A DNA stretch of 64,000 nucleotides, from the NCBI RefSeq assembly GCF_010093815.1, contig NW_022985549.1, positions 2,567,494 through 2,631,493 of the forward strand, in the 5' to 3' direction. Source of the DNA: Pseudovirgaria hyperparasitica. Its lineage: Eukaryota; Ascomycota; Dothideomycetes; Acrospermales; Acrospermaceae. Both the position numbers and the translations under genes were made by a program. Position 1 is the first letter of the stretch. Each line of letters begins with the position of its first letter. The notes under the pieces are model-generated. The model made no database searches, was not told where the DNA came from, and saw nothing but the letters and a program-made list of their open reading frames with translations. Shown piece after piece: positions 1 to 11,877 of this stretch.

Positions 1-629
1 AGGCCCCTGAACAATTAGCATCAGGTCTTAATGAGGCCCCCGATACCTGAGCGAGACTGTTCGTTTCCAGCCTCAGTCTACCATACTACATGACACGAGA
101 TTTTAATTTGAAGAGACTCTATGTACGAGGAGTCGCTTTAAGAAAAGTTCAGATCGTACAGTACACACCGCTGTTCAAACACTTTTTATGGCGGATCAAT
201 CTGTCCCATACTCTAGACGATTGTTCTGTCATGTGAGTAGCGTTTAATAGGGAACAGCTTGGTATCTATTGCTAGATGACCGTCAATCATGAGCTTAGTA
301 TTATTATTGATCCCAATATCTGTTCTTATGTCTCTCTAGGCCTTTCCCAGGCAAATGACATGATACCTTAATTTCATGCATACGTCGACTTCAGGATATG
401 ATGTTGTGTATACCAAACGGCTAATCATTCGATCCGTCCAATCGCCAGTACGACTTTACGTTTGTTACCTTTGATCTCAGTAATGAACAACAAAGCACAT
501 GATATGCAAGCCTCCCTACAACGTGTCAAAATAGCCGAGCATCTTTGTCTTTAGAACCATTTTTACATGATATTTTACAATATAGAGCACGAGTTAATCT
601 ACGATGCAGCCATGAAGCTATAAGACCAC
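1..629. other. Intergenic, left edge of window
   Basis: No reading frame here has a usable ATG start, a splice pattern or a recognisable protein. The stretch lies downstream of the peroxidase gene, whose stop codon is at 630-632 on the minus strand, so part of it should be that gene's 3' untranslated region. I see no tRNA, repeat or transposon end. Confidence 0.5.
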
Positions 630-1525
630 CTAAAACCCCTGGTGAATCGGGACCTGATGGTGGAACGCAGAGTCAAACGCGCCGGCATGTGATCCTGTAC
701 CAAGATGCAGATTCGCCAACTCCGCGGCTGCTGCATCATACGTCTTCTCCGGTGTCGCAAGCGCCATCTGTAGCATGTTCAACGAGAACACAAACGCATT
801 CAGCGACTTCTTCGGCGGCCTCCAGCCCTCATTATATGGTAATCGTTCCTCTTCTACACAACAGTCAGCATCAACTTCCCACAAGTATCGAAACTAAGGG
901 GCATCATAAACTCACCAAAAAGAATCCTGGTATAATCCTTTCGACACACCCCCTTCTCATCCACCATCCCATTCAGAATCAGAATACTCTCCGCATACCC
1001 CGAGAACTGCTGAATGGCACCATACACAAACGCCGGATTGCGATACCGCTCCGTTACCACGCGACTATACCGCGCCATAGCCAGCGCCGGGAGTGTTAGG
1101 GCGTCCATGCCATCGAAGAATCGGAACCAGCTGTCAAAGACCTGCTGGTTGAAGCTATGGCTATCGCCACTTAAGGCGTCGTCCGCACGCGACAGCGAGG
1201 CGTCGTGTTCGATCATGTTATGCTTCTGCAGGTCCTTGAGCGAGAATGTGCCAGTACCAGGTGTGGAAGAGGTATCGATCGCGCGGATGGATACCAGCGT
1301 GCCGACTTCGGTGGAGAGGTTAAAGACCTCACTCATGGCACTGACGAGCATAGGTACGGAAAGGTTGCGGCCGTCTCTGGGGAGGATGCCGTGGTTGGCG
1401 AGACTATTGAGGGCTGGGCATGGTGCGCGGTAGTCGTTTGTGCCTGGCTTTCGCCAATCTGAGAAGTCAGGGGTGGCGAGTGCGAGTGGAAGGAGAGCGC
1501 CCGGGAGGAGGAATAGAGAGCGCAT
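630..1525 (-). CDS. Secreted heme-thiolate peroxidase (chloroperoxidase/short peroxygenase family)
   Basis: Two exons, 916-1525 and 630-853, joined over a 62 bp GTGAGT...TAG intron, give 277 residues. Residues 1-17 form a signal peptide ending in LALA. The motif PCPALNSLANHG carries the proximal heme-ligand cysteine (Cys36). EHD follows at about 106-108, and Glu179 sits where the acid-base glutamate of chloroperoxidase is expected. In this family a cysteine-ligated heme uses hydrogen peroxide to halogenate or oxygenate organic substrates outside the cell. The length matches the short group of fungal peroxygenases. The splice restores the conserved LPYNEGW block at the start of exon 2. The substrate cannot be told from sequence. 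No neighbour suggests a pathway. Confidence 0.9.
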
Positions 1526-2673
1526 GGTGGGGACGGGAAGTGAATGAATCTGTTGTTGCCCGTTAGGGTTGCCGTGTGCTTCAAGGTGGGTTCCCTATGG
1601 GTCTATCCGTCGGTCGGGATGTCTAGCGTAGGGTATCCGTGAGTTTAAATCGATGTGTGGTGATGCGGTGAATAGAGCGGAACGGCCATAGGGAATACTG
1701 CGCAAGTGGACGAGGCCAGATAGATATACCTACATGAGGTCGCAGCCTGATGAGAAGCGGCCTCCATCTGACAAAGTCCTCAATACGACTCACCGGCGCC
1801 GCCGAATGAGATGCGGTGAATTGAGAGTTGCCTGCGCAGCCTCAGCTCAATGTTACGGGACATCGCCTAAACTCCTGGTCCTCCACCACTTGCGAACGAC
1901 AAATCACTTTCTGTTATTGGAGGACAATGCTGTGGAACGTACAGGGGTTGCATCCTGCAACCGCGACTCCGGATCCTCGAACGCGAACCATGACACAGTC
2001 TTTCTTTGCGCGGTAATAATACTTGTCCTGTATCAGTCTAGCGTATAAGTATTTCTGTCATCCCACATAAGCGTGTACAAAACGTCCACCCGCTGGCTGC
2101 AGGTGCGGAGCTATACTGGCCAACCAGAGCTCATGTGGCTGTTCGCAGGGCAGACTTGATGGGGGCTGAGAAGGAGCTGAGCGATGATTTTTGCTGATTA
2201 AACACTGTACGCTACGTAGTGTGTAGTCTCAATTAAAAGCTTGCAGCACAGAAGGGAACGATAGAAGCCTGATTGGGTAGAATAGGGTTGCTTTCAGTGT
2301 GGACAAGAACGTCATTTACGCTGTAACCGAAGACATAAGGCGTCACTCCAAAGTGCAATGCCACCAGACTTATGATCAGGTACCTAATTAGGGATGCTCG
2401 GTCGGACTCCAAATGATGAAATGGACGCATGAGATTATGAGTAAGAATACAGGTCGTGAGAATGATTTGGAAGCATGGCAGCGGAGTGAGCATAAGTCAT
2501 AAAGCAGTCCGATTCCATTATATGCAATGACGCTTGGACAACACCATGCGACCAGACGTCTATCCGAAAGATAAGCGGTATCTAGATAAGTGTCTACTGG
2601 TGGCCGTCCAGATCTCCATGCGTCAAGTCAAGTGGCCGAATAATTCACTCCCTCCTGAAGGACTGTCGGAGAC
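1526..2673. other. Intergenic region upstream of the peroxidase gene
   Basis: This 1.1 kb gap holds the promoter of the peroxidase (minus strand) and the 3' flank of the SIM-motif protein gene. Short open frames on both strands have no homology I recognise and no splice support. An 86-residue hydrophobic frame on the minus strand at 2233-2493 does start with ATG but is not convincing. Confidence 0.5.
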
Positions 2674-3636
2674 CTAGTCAGAGTCGCTTACGATGAGTAT
2701 GGGCGATTCTGACCCACCGTCCAAATTGTTGACACTAGAGTTGCACGTAAGATTGTTGAGTGACCGGTGACCTTGGAACGTCTTCTTGACAGTCATTCTT
2801 TTGAGCTCCAATTGCTTTGCTGGTTTCTTACGTTGGCGGAGCCTTGGTTTGGCAGAGCTTTTGTTTGAGTCGGTGAAGTGGCAAATTGTCGTCGTCGTTT
2901 TGGTGTATGTATGATGAGTAGTTAGATCGATAGCTGATTGAAGACTTTTGATCTCTCCAGGCGCTGCCTTCACATTTTCGTCGAAAGAGGCAGTAAGCTT
3001 TCCATCAGCTCTGCGAGTGTGCTCCAGAGTGAGATCCACTGAGTCTATCAAAGTGTTGACTGTGCCACTTCTATTCAGATCTTGACCATTCCTCGCACTG
3101 GCTGACCATCTTGCCCTTTTCGAAGTGTGCTGTATCGTATGATCGGTGTCTGAGCTGGATGCCGCTCTATATTCCAGATTAACGATACTTGACTCCAACC
3201 AAGCTGGCCTGGCTGTTTTCTGCTTCGAAGGTAGCATTTTATTCTTGATTGTTCCCGAGATCTTCTCGGCTTTCTCATTTCCATCTTCGTTGGCAGGCTT
3301 GTGAATCGCATTGTAAGCTCGCTTTCGATATCGACGAAAGTCGGACTGTTCGGCCAGACGCTGAGGGCTCTCGGGTCCTAGGATAAATTGTGACGTCAAA
3401 GAGTTGAGTGCTATTTGGAATAAGCAATGTTACGAACGGTGAAGCCAGTAGATTTACGAGATTGAACATCCCCAACATCCTCTAGCTCTGTATCATCATA
3501 CGGGTCTTCCGTACTCATGTACCAAGCCATGATCAATGATTGGGCATCGAATTTCAAGACCTGGCAAAGACGAGAAAAGAGAGGGGTTAGAAATATGCGT
3601 AGATCGCCTGGCGAAACCCTAACCGGCATATACCAT
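2674..3636 (-). CDS. Uncharacterised protein with SUMO-interaction-like motifs
   Basis: I do not recognise this family. The model has three exons (3634-3636, 3458-3560, 2674-3410) and encodes 280 residues. Exon 1 carries only the ATG. It is followed by a 73 bp GTATAT...CAG intron and a 47 bp GTAAAT...TAG intron, and all phases agree. The start region is acidic (EDPYDDTELED). The middle is low-complexity and polar, with a basic RQRKKPAK stretch that could be a nuclear signal. Three segments resemble SUMO-interaction motifs: VDLT at about 160, IDLT at about 196, and ILIVSDSD as the last eight residues. No enzyme domain or RING is visible. A nuclear, SUMO-binding role is inference only. The exon structure rests on splice signals and frame, not on homology. 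Confidence 0.6.
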
Positions 3637-3995
3637 GAACAAAGTGCCTGAACGACTGTTCACCTAATGGCTTGTTTTATTGTTATGACAATACAGTTGA
3701 AAGAGTGAAGTTTATTTGAGGATTTTATGCTGTGAAACAGCGGTAGTTGATGTCGAACTGCATGATAAGTATAAATCGTGAGGTCAAGTCTATGTGAAGG
3801 AAGTGTACTCGGCAGTGGAACTTTCGTATCATCAGACGTACGTGACATCAATCATAAGGCCTGGTCAACAAACCCTGGCTGCAAGCTATCCAACCCAATG
3901 ACTTTTCAACGACCATGCCGCTAATAGTGAAAACGACGCAGAAGCCACAAATCTGAGTCCGGCCGGCGCCATGGTATCATGATAGCATGAAGACA

Positions 3996-6214
3996 TTATG
4001 ATCGAAGTTCTTCGATCTCAAGTTCAAGTTCGCGGATCCGCTCATCTTTCTCGCCATCGCTTCGCTGGTTGCTTTGCCGCGCTTTCAAGTTGGTGACCTC
4101 GGTAGAGAGCGACTTCACTTCTCCAGTTAAGGCAGCGATCGAACGGTTTTGTTGTTCAATCATCGATTTGATGTCCGACAGTGCGCCTCTAAGACCTTCG
4201 GCCGCACCTGCAGCGGTGGTAGTTGGCTTTGATTCAATTGCTGTTTGAGCCACAGGCGCTGGTATTGGCACTGCCCTAGAATCTTGCACTGGTTCCCGAG
4301 TTGCCTTGGTGATAGTAGGTCCGCTGGTCTTGTCTAAACGAGTAGTAGCCGGTCTTTCGATCGGCTTAGGGACTTCTTCAAAGCTTGACGTCTCGTCGTC
4401 CGAGTCTCCGTCTTCCTCGTCTGCGAATTTGGACGCCATACTAGCGATTGACTTCTCGTTATCCTTGACAGATGGAGGCGGTCCTCGTTGAACAGCTGGA
4501 GTAGCTACAGGTTCAGGAGATACAATAGGTTTACTTTGCTCGGCTTTGACGGGAGCATTCTCCTTCGGCGCAGCACTCGGGGGCTTGTACGTAGACGGGA
4601 CCTCCGTGGGCTCAGAACCATCGTACACGTTCTCGAGAGAGATCTTGGGAGGGAGGCCTTCCTTTCCATTGAGCCATTCTGCAGAGGACATGGCTGGCTT
4701 TAGACCGACAGTAGGAGGGTAGACGTCTTCTTGAAAGACTTCAGCTCGGCGCGGTACGATAAATGATACAGGCTCTACGTAGCTGTCACTGACAGTCTTG
4801 AAGCATCGCATTACTTCGTTATCATGGAGCTTTACAGCCATTAGCGAGACCCCGTACCCAATAAAAAGCTTGCTTACATTGACACCGCGTTTAGGCATGA
4901 AGGCTACACCTCGCTGAGGGTCACCAGATTTGTATTCGGAGAGGTACTCGAATTTGTCGTTCTGGTATTCGTAGTAGCGAATGTTTCCGTCACTGTTCGA
5001 ATTAGCGTTGTGATATTGTGCGGTTAAAGTGTGACAAACCCTTTGCCCGCGAGGTACAAACACTGTGTCCCATCATCCCAAAAAGGCATACAGACTCCAG
5101 AGATTGAGTCCAGCATCTGGAAACCGTTAATAGGCTCTCTCGGTGCTCTGGAGTCCCATAAGCCAAGTTGGCGATCGCTCATACGCGAGAAACCAGTAGT
5201 CGCGATGCGATCATGCTCTCCCATCCAGACTGCACGGCTGTTCTTAGCTCCCGGATGACCTTGTGTTTCTTGAGCAGCCCTCTCCTGACGAACATCCCAG
5301 ATGCGAAGTTTCTTGTCACGGCTTGTCGTTACGAGGAGTGAGCCTGATGCATTCCACGAAAGAGATTGGACGACATCATTGTGCTTGAGCTGTAATTTTG
5401 AGGCGCCAGTCTCAACATCCCAGAGTTTGATTGTATAATCACCGGAGGCACTCGCGAGAACATTTTCGGCGGAAGGGTTGAAGAGCACGTGGCCAACTTT
5501 TCTGGGGGACTGTTAGCTTTAGTCCAGGTGAAAGACGCAGGAGTAACATGCCTAGAGTGTCCGATGAATTTGGCCACAGGAGAGACATCTGGTGGTTCTT
5601 CGGCTTCTGTGTGGAGGGAGAAGTTATCTGGTACTTGCCAGATAAAGACCTAGTTCAGTCAGCTCTGACCAGTTGATATGACCTTAGTGGCTTCACCTTT
5701 CCGTCGTCTGATCCAGAAGCGATGAGCGAATCGTTAAAAGGACTCCTGCTTCGTATGAGGAACTGCGACACTTGAGAGTCGGGCTACTTGCCAGTCTGTG
5801 TCCAGTACTGCGGCGGTGTGGCCACGGAAGAGTGGAATCACGTCTGGCGCCTTTCCAACCTCTTCCAAGGGGACCACAGCGAAAGCGCCTCCGCCACTAG
5901 CTTCCCAATTGACAGCCAGGTATTTTGGGTTGGCCTATATATGGTTTAGCAAACTGGTGAGGCCACATTGTCTATGCGCCAACCTTGACGAGGTTTGTGT
6001 CCCACGCATTCTTGCTGATGCGCAAATTGTCATAGCATTGTTCCTAGGGGCTCACTGTGAGTGCGTTGATCTCATAAAGAGGACAGCTCGTAGCGAACTT
6101 TCTTCGTCGGTCGACCGAAAACGTGCCCTGGGTATGATAGTCAGCATTCAGTAACAACATAATGCGGAGGGCGGCCTTACGATATTTCGAAGAGCGAACG
6201 AATCGGCCAGCCAT
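3996..6214 (-). CDS. crn1: Coronin, actin-binding WD40 protein
   Basis: Eight exons (6181-6214, 6099-6127, 5984-6043, 5792-5934, 5697-5745, 5552-5649, 5040-5501, 3996-4992) encode 623 residues. The N-terminus MAGRFVRSSKYRHVFG is the diagnostic coronin start. WD40 repeats follow (ASASGDYTIKLWD, VTTSRDKKLRIWD). Next comes the coronin-specific extension, then a proline/serine/acidic linker, and a C-terminal coiled coil ending in ELELEIEELRS. Coronins bind F-actin and the Arp2/3 complex and help remodel cortical actin patches during endocytosis and tip growth. Two of its seven introns are best explained as GC-AG introns (5746-5791 and 5502-5551), because no GT donor keeps the conserved frame. Exon 2 is only 29 nt. 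The identity is certain. The small 5' exons are less so. Confidence 0.93.
5502..5551 (-). other. GC-AG intron 6 of coronin
   Basis: The exon ends in TCTAG, the donor reads GCATGT, and the acceptor is CCCCCAG, 50 bp, with an AGCTAAC branch site. Joining here gives GHSRKVGHVLFNP, which matches the coronin family. The only GT nearby (GTTACT) would need an out-of-frame acceptor. Confidence 0.75.
5746..5791 (-). other. GC-AG intron 4 of coronin
   Basis: The donor is GCAAGT and the acceptor GAAGCAG, 46 bp. Splicing here joins GACTG to GAGTCC and yields DTDWSPFNDSLIASGSDDGK, the conserved end of the first coronin repeat. The nearby GT (six bases beyond the exon end proposed) gives no in-frame acceptor. 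GCAAGT is the usual form of a fungal GC donor. Confidence 0.8.
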
Positions 6215-7281
6215 AGGAACTGCAGTGATGTCGTGTTTTTGGGGGGATACGAATATAATCTTGGTATAAGCGACCGACGAGTGGTAAGGTACGTAGGAAA
6301 GGAGAAGAAGGCTAGAGGAGGTATTATGAAGTTCAATGTTCAAGGGCGAGCTCGCCTGCGCGTGCTGAAACTCCACAACAGCTGGCTGTTACCCCCGCGC
6401 CACAATGTGGAGGGCTAGCGCGGGCTGCATTGCGAGCCTAGCTTGCACGTGTTGTGGCTGTGTGTGGCTCATGCCCCGATGTGTTCCATCGTCAAACTTC
6501 GCAATTTCCCTCAATGGTGTTCTTGAGCCAAGGAGTGATGTATATCGGTAGCAATTTGTGCTACGCGAAACAGGCATCTACGGTCGAACCAAAGGTGTGA
6601 TTCAATGCTCACCAAATTAATGGTGATAAAGCAGATTCTAGCCGCTACATATTCGAGCTTCTCTACTTGTGCCATACCAGACGACGAGAGTACTGTAGCT
6701 ACGTAGCTCTCTGTATAGTATGAATAAAGGAGAGGCTTACGAACTGGTAGAACCATTTTCTTGCAGATCGTGCATAATAATAGGATTCAGTTGTCGATAC
6801 GGGCTATAGATGTACGTCGAAAAACAAAATACAGGGATCTGGACCTCGGACTTAAATCAGATGGCGGGACTGAAAATTTATGAATCAGGCCTCCTTCAAT
6901 ATCGCAGCAAGTACTGCTAGAATCTTGCCTTGCTACCTGTGCCAGTAATCAGGTTGCTGGTTCGCCACCAGCCACACTGGCAGTGTGTTCCACAAGCAAG
7001 AGCAGGGTTGAAAATGTCCTATCCGAAGTAGTTTGATCACTCACATTATCTCTGTTAGTAACACCCCCGTCTGCTCTTCGTAAATATATCTCCCGGGAGT
7101 CAACGCTTCGATCGTGATTCTGTTCAACCGGAATCTGAAGCCGGTGAGCGTGTATAGGTAGGTAATTTGCCTGGTCTAGCTGAGTGATGATAATAGACAC
7201 TGAGAAGAGTGATACGTTATACAGATCTAACTAGTCGTGGGAATCAAGTTCAAAATAAGAAATACCAACCATGTTTCATAA
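6215..7281. other. Intergenic, coronin promoter side
   Basis: This 1.07 kb gap should hold the coronin 5' region and the 3' flank of the carrier gene, both on the minus strand. Only short frames without recognisable products occur. I see no repeats. Confidence 0.5.
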
Positions 7282-8472
7282 TCAGTTATCTTCCACAGCG
7301 CAAGTTCCGCTTAGCCTCAGTACGAACTCATACACCCCTAGCGTCACTATAGCCGCTGGTATGGATCTCAGCAGGTGTGGCAAAAGGCCTCCGTACAAAC
7401 CGGCCATTCCTTCGTGGTGTCCGATTGAGCGAAAGCATTGGATGAGTCCTGAGTACTTCGGAGCCCTAGGATCTGTGGGGGCTTCCCTTAGTCTTGTTCT
7501 GACAACCTAAGAAGCAGTCAATTTGCAAGTTGCAGAGCATCTACGGATAATACTATACCTCGTGGGGATATGTGATTAAAGTTACAACGAGCTTTGCAGA
7601 GCCTGCGGCTCCGCTAGTACTTGCCCAGCTTGTAAATTCATGCCAATTTGCACCGTATGCTGCGTGATCATTGTCCAAAAATCGTCGAATCTGTACTTTG
7701 AGCTTTTCATAGAGAACCAAGTGCAGTGCTGTCTCGATGCTGCCGAGGTAGCTCGCACTGAGTCCTTTGTAAAGACCCCTGATACCCTCTTGCCGTATTA
7801 CTTGCTGAACGCAGTCTATGCTATTCTTGTATCGTCGTACCCCACTTTCTGCTTTCCCGTGTGACTTATCTAGTTGAAGACGAGTTTTGATCAGCCATAT
7901 CGGATTTGTAGCGGATGCCGTAGCTATCCCAGCACCTACGGCGGCCTGCGCATGGTTAATCGCAGCATCCTCTGCAAACCCGAAGCAGTGACAGCCAAGC
8001 GTTTTGAAATTTCCATATACGTAGAACTTGACCGCAGTTGCAGGGACGACGCCTGCAAGGCTAGGCCCAAGTCCTCGGAAGAAGCCAAGCCAGCCTTCGT
8101 TGGCGTGTATTGAGCGTGTAATGTGACGGAGTTCGCGAACGTGATTGAGGGTAGACCGGAAGACGCGTGTATAAGAAGATGGCGCTGTCGTGAGGCTATT
8201 TTGTTCGACAGGGACAGGAAGGTGGTAAAAACTGGCAGACTGGAGTCTAGTTCTCAAGACATCAAATGGAGAAGTAACAATTGCTGTGGCTACCCCTCCG
8301 CTCCTGTTCCGGTAAGAATGTTACCTGGCGATAAATATGATGATAGGGAGACTTACGCGCCAGCAACGAGGTGAGCCCATGGCTCCACAGTGTGTCGTTT
8401 CGCGGATGGAGGTCGACGTGCTTCTACTGTCGTGATCGGCGGCGGTATGCGAATCGATGAGGGCTGTGCCAT
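7282..8472 (-). CDS. RIM2: Mitochondrial pyrimidine nucleotide carrier (Rim2 type)
   Basis: Exons 8357-8472, 7559-8303 and 7282-7506 encode 361 residues. The three mitochondrial-carrier signatures are present in order: SPFDVLRTRLQ, NPIWLIKTRLQ and YPHEVVRTRLRE. The tryptophan in the second and the PHEVVR form of the third are typical of the Rim2/SLC25A33-36 group, which exchanges pyrimidine nucleotides across the inner mitochondrial membrane for mtDNA and RNA synthesis. GLGPSLAGVVPATAVKFYVYGN is also group-typical. The introns are 53 bp and 52 bp with normal GT-AG ends. The length fits yeast Rim2 (about 377 residues). A folate/FAD carrier of the Flx1 type is the closest alternative but is less likely because of PHEVVR. 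Confidence 0.9.
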
Positions 8473-9495
8473 GGACTGCGGAACTGACGGATGATCCAGA
8501 ACCCTAAATGACTTATGGAGTATGTAGAACTAAGCTTGTCAAGATACAAAGATCGGAAGGCAGCCTGTAGCATTCAAGCAGCTTATCTATGTGGTACATC
8601 TTGGCCAATGATCAATGACGGACTCCGTCGCGCTCTACAACGCGTTCGGATTATGTTACGCGTTCTTGTATTCTATTAAATTTCCTGCATCATCCCCGAA
8701 GGTACTTACCGATAAATATGTCACTATCCGTCGATTAGCTGAAGTTCGACATCACTCACGTCTTGAGACACAATAAAATGAATGAGCGTTGCTTACTTTT
8801 ATTCAGTATTAGCTCCTCTTCGCTACTCGTGTGATCGGAACCCTTGTATACATGGATTAGAGCTAACATGTCTACACAGCAGTAGTGAAGATCGGAATAG
8901 ATCCACGGACTGGATCTTGCTTCCTCAGCCTGAATACCGCCTTTCAATACGGCTAGCAGGCTTTGGTATCCGTATGGCCACCGTCGCATCCCAGAGCCAA
9001 GTCCATGAAGAAGATGTCTTGAGGTAAAGTGAACTTGCTGGATTTGATACATTCGAGTCCAAAACCAGCGACTTTTTGGTGGGCGTTGCAATGAGGTCCG
9101 CATACTTGACGTACTCTCACATGTTCGCAACAGTCCTGTGAAGTGCATGTGCAGCACTCGCACAGCAAGACTACTGCTAATAGCCAGGCAGAGCGGTATC
9201 TAATCAGGATCTTATTTCTCTCGCGATGTCTTGACACCCGGGCCACTGCCTTCGGCGTAGATTAAATTTTGCGTGCACCAGCACTGTAGCCAGACGAATT
9301 GCCAGTCTCGATCCGAATTTCCAGATCGCTGGACTGGACCTTGCGAATCAACTACTCTGTCACATCCGATTGCGAGTAATGTATGCTTGCCAGTCCTGGA
9401 GATTTGGAGAGCTATCTAGGTTATACTGCACATTATCCATGATTGGCCAGGGGCTCTACGAGCTCCACATGTATACTGCCAATACCATAGAGAGC
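8473..9495. other. Intergenic, carrier promoter side
   Basis: The gap is 1.0 kb. A cysteine-rich 97-codon frame lies at 8953-9246 on the minus strand, but it opens with GTG rather than ATG, so I do not call it a gene. Nothing else is recognisable. Confidence 0.5.
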
Positions 9496-11093
9496 TCAGG
9501 ACTCTCTTATGGACCCTGACTCCAGTTGGTCATCTGCTCGTTCTTCAGTCCTCGCGGCTTCCACGTTGACAAATGTCAATATGAGGACAAGGGCAACTGC
9601 TGCACAACATACTGCGTACCAGAAGACAGCCTGGTAGCTTTTGCGGAGGCCGTATGCTTCGGTCTGCTGGGCAGTCAAGTCTGCAAAGCCTAGGAAGAAG
9701 CTGACGCCCAGAAATAAGATGCTGTTACAAACAGCCCCAGCAAGTCCCTGTTCTCTCTCAGCCAACTTTGTTGTTATAAATACATTGGCAACGTTGTAGG
9801 TGATGTCGATGCCTATAGTACCGCATATCATAGCAGGAAAGATGAACGCCCAGTACGATGCACCTGGTGGAGCAATAGCTAATAACAACGGTGCCAACAC
9901 CCACGCTGCGCCCGAAATGGCGAGGAAGACTTTACCAGGTGCCTTGTGGAGGATGAGTCCTCCAAAAGCCGACAGAACCAAACCTCCGATTGCGAAAGGT
10001 AAGAACCAAGCGACTAGCTGCATCGGTCTAACGCCCATGATCGATGAAGTATAAAACGTTGTGTAGAGCAGCCAAGTACCCAGGACCCCGTATGAGAAGA
10101 ACAGAGCAGTTATCAATGCTTTCATCTGAGGCACCTTAAATAAGCTCGAGGGAAGCAGAGGCTGCTCAGCGTACCAGCCTTCAGTATAGACCGTGACGCC
10201 GAGGACAAAGATACCCACGATAAAGCATACGATAATGTACGACGTTCCCCAGTTCTGTGGCGCATGGGCACCGTCATTGACTGCGAAAACCACCAATATG
10301 AGACCAGAGAACAAGAACACACCGCCAGCCCAGTCCATCTTCACTTCCGCCATGCTGTTTGCTTTCTGTCTGGCATGAAAGTCTGATTGTATGAAAAACA
10401 ACCCCAACAACAGTGATACTCCTGTCAGAATGGTACCAATCCAAAAGTACCAGCGCCAATTCAGATATTGGGCGCTTAGGCCCGAGAAGAAGATGCCGGA
10501 GAAGAATCCAACAGGGGCACAGCCGCCATAGATACTGAACACCAAATTCTTGCGTGGTCCTGGTCGATAGCTCGAGCCGAGAATCATGACTCCAGACGAG
10601 AGGAAGGCAGCAGGTCCGAAACCTTGTAGAGCGCGTGCGAAGATCAACATGAGTCTGTTCTGGGAGAATCCAGCAACTAGCGACCAGATGAAGCTCCACA
10701 CGAGTCCGCCGATGAAGACAACATAGCCGCCGTAGATATCAGCCAAGCGTCCAAAGATCAAGAGAGAGCTTCCAGCAGTAAGAGCAAACGCGCTTGCTGG
10801 CCAAATAGACTCTGCAATAGGTATACTCAGGTCTTTCGTCAGAGTCGGCACGATGACATTGAATCCCGAAATAAAATACTCCTTTCGATTCCTCAGTATC
10901 ATGATTCAGTCAAAAAATATACCAAATCAGGCTTACTTACTGCCATTACTTGAGACGACATAATCGCAAAGCAGAGTCCCAACTCCTTGGCAAAACTACT
11001 GAATATTTCTGGTCGTCGACGGCCATAGTCGTCTATGTCATCGCTCTGTTCTGTATCTGGTGTTCTTTCCATGCTCTCTGCTTGTCTCAACAT
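9496..11093 (-). CDS. Major facilitator superfamily transporter (drug:H+ antiporter-like)
   Basis: Exons 10941-11093 and 9496-10881 encode 512 residues across a 59 bp GTAAGT...AAAG intron. The nearer AG in the same intron shifts the frame, so the second one is used. The protein has many hydrophobic helices (roughly 12-14). It carries the MFS motif A form GRLADIYG at about residues 95-102 and a motif-C-like glycine-rich helix further on. The cytosolic N-terminus is acidic and the C-terminus ends in a charged tail. The overall pattern fits the fungal Atr1/DHA2-like efflux families. The substrate cannot be predicted. No biosynthetic cluster sits around it, so a general export role is as likely as a pathway-specific one. 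Confidence 0.85.
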
Positions 11094-11877
11094 GTCGGAC
11101 AGTCGGACCGAGATATCAGGGATACACTACGGGAAGAATTGAACAGTCTTGAAAAATGCTTGTGGATGTGCCAAGCTGGCACAAACCAATATTTATGGAC
11201 AACAATGATCCTATGTACCCGGTCGATAATGGAGCCTACCATTATTAAGCTCAAGTCGATCATCCATGCAGACCTCTGCGATGTGAACTGTGCCGCACCC
11301 GCCAGCCGGAGCGTACGTCCACATTACCTTTGTTCCTATCAGTAAACGAGATAGCGGTGCCCTTGATCATCTTCATATCGCTGAAAGTTTACATCGCATC
11401 TACTGGCTATATTAAAGTAATTACAGTCCTCGACTTCGTCGTGCGACCTCTTAAGTGCTGTACAATCCGTTGCGGCGATGCTCTAAACCAGTGTTCGTCC
11501 ATCATGCATAACAACCAACCACCACTGCTATGACCCACCTGTGTGTACATGCACGCCCTACATGTCAACGATTCGTCATAGGACCACCCAGCTTCCTAGC
11601 CAATCGACCCGTTCTTCTTACACCTGTGTCACTTACCGCGTACTGTTTAAATCCGCGTGAACTTTCGACCCAGCTTGTAAAGTATTTCCATACTTTTCAT
11701 TGCCTGGCATCCTTCCCGTCCCCTTAAATTCCTATGTACGTACATATGGGACACGTGCCTCTAGGCTGTCATTATACCACAAGATACAATTGTACAAGTG
11801 CTTAAATTTCATATTGTGCTCCTTACACCTAGTAATAGATTACCTAGGACTGTTTCATAGTGTCGTGCTGTGGTCCA
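11094..11877. other. Intergenic between MFS transporter and F-box gene
   Basis: This 0.78 kb gap holds the transporter's upstream region and the F-box gene's 3' flank (both minus strand). I see no coding signal or repeat. Confidence 0.5.

Noticed and set aside
2233-2493. 86-residue hydrophobic minus-strand ORF
   Set aside because: It has an ATG but no family resemblance, splice pattern or context. It is of a length expected by chance.
8953-9246. 97-codon cysteine-rich frame with a hydrophobic N-terminal stretch, like a small secreted protein
   Set aside because: It begins with GTG. The first ATG lies far downstream of the hydrophobic stretch, and no upstream exon with an ATG was found.
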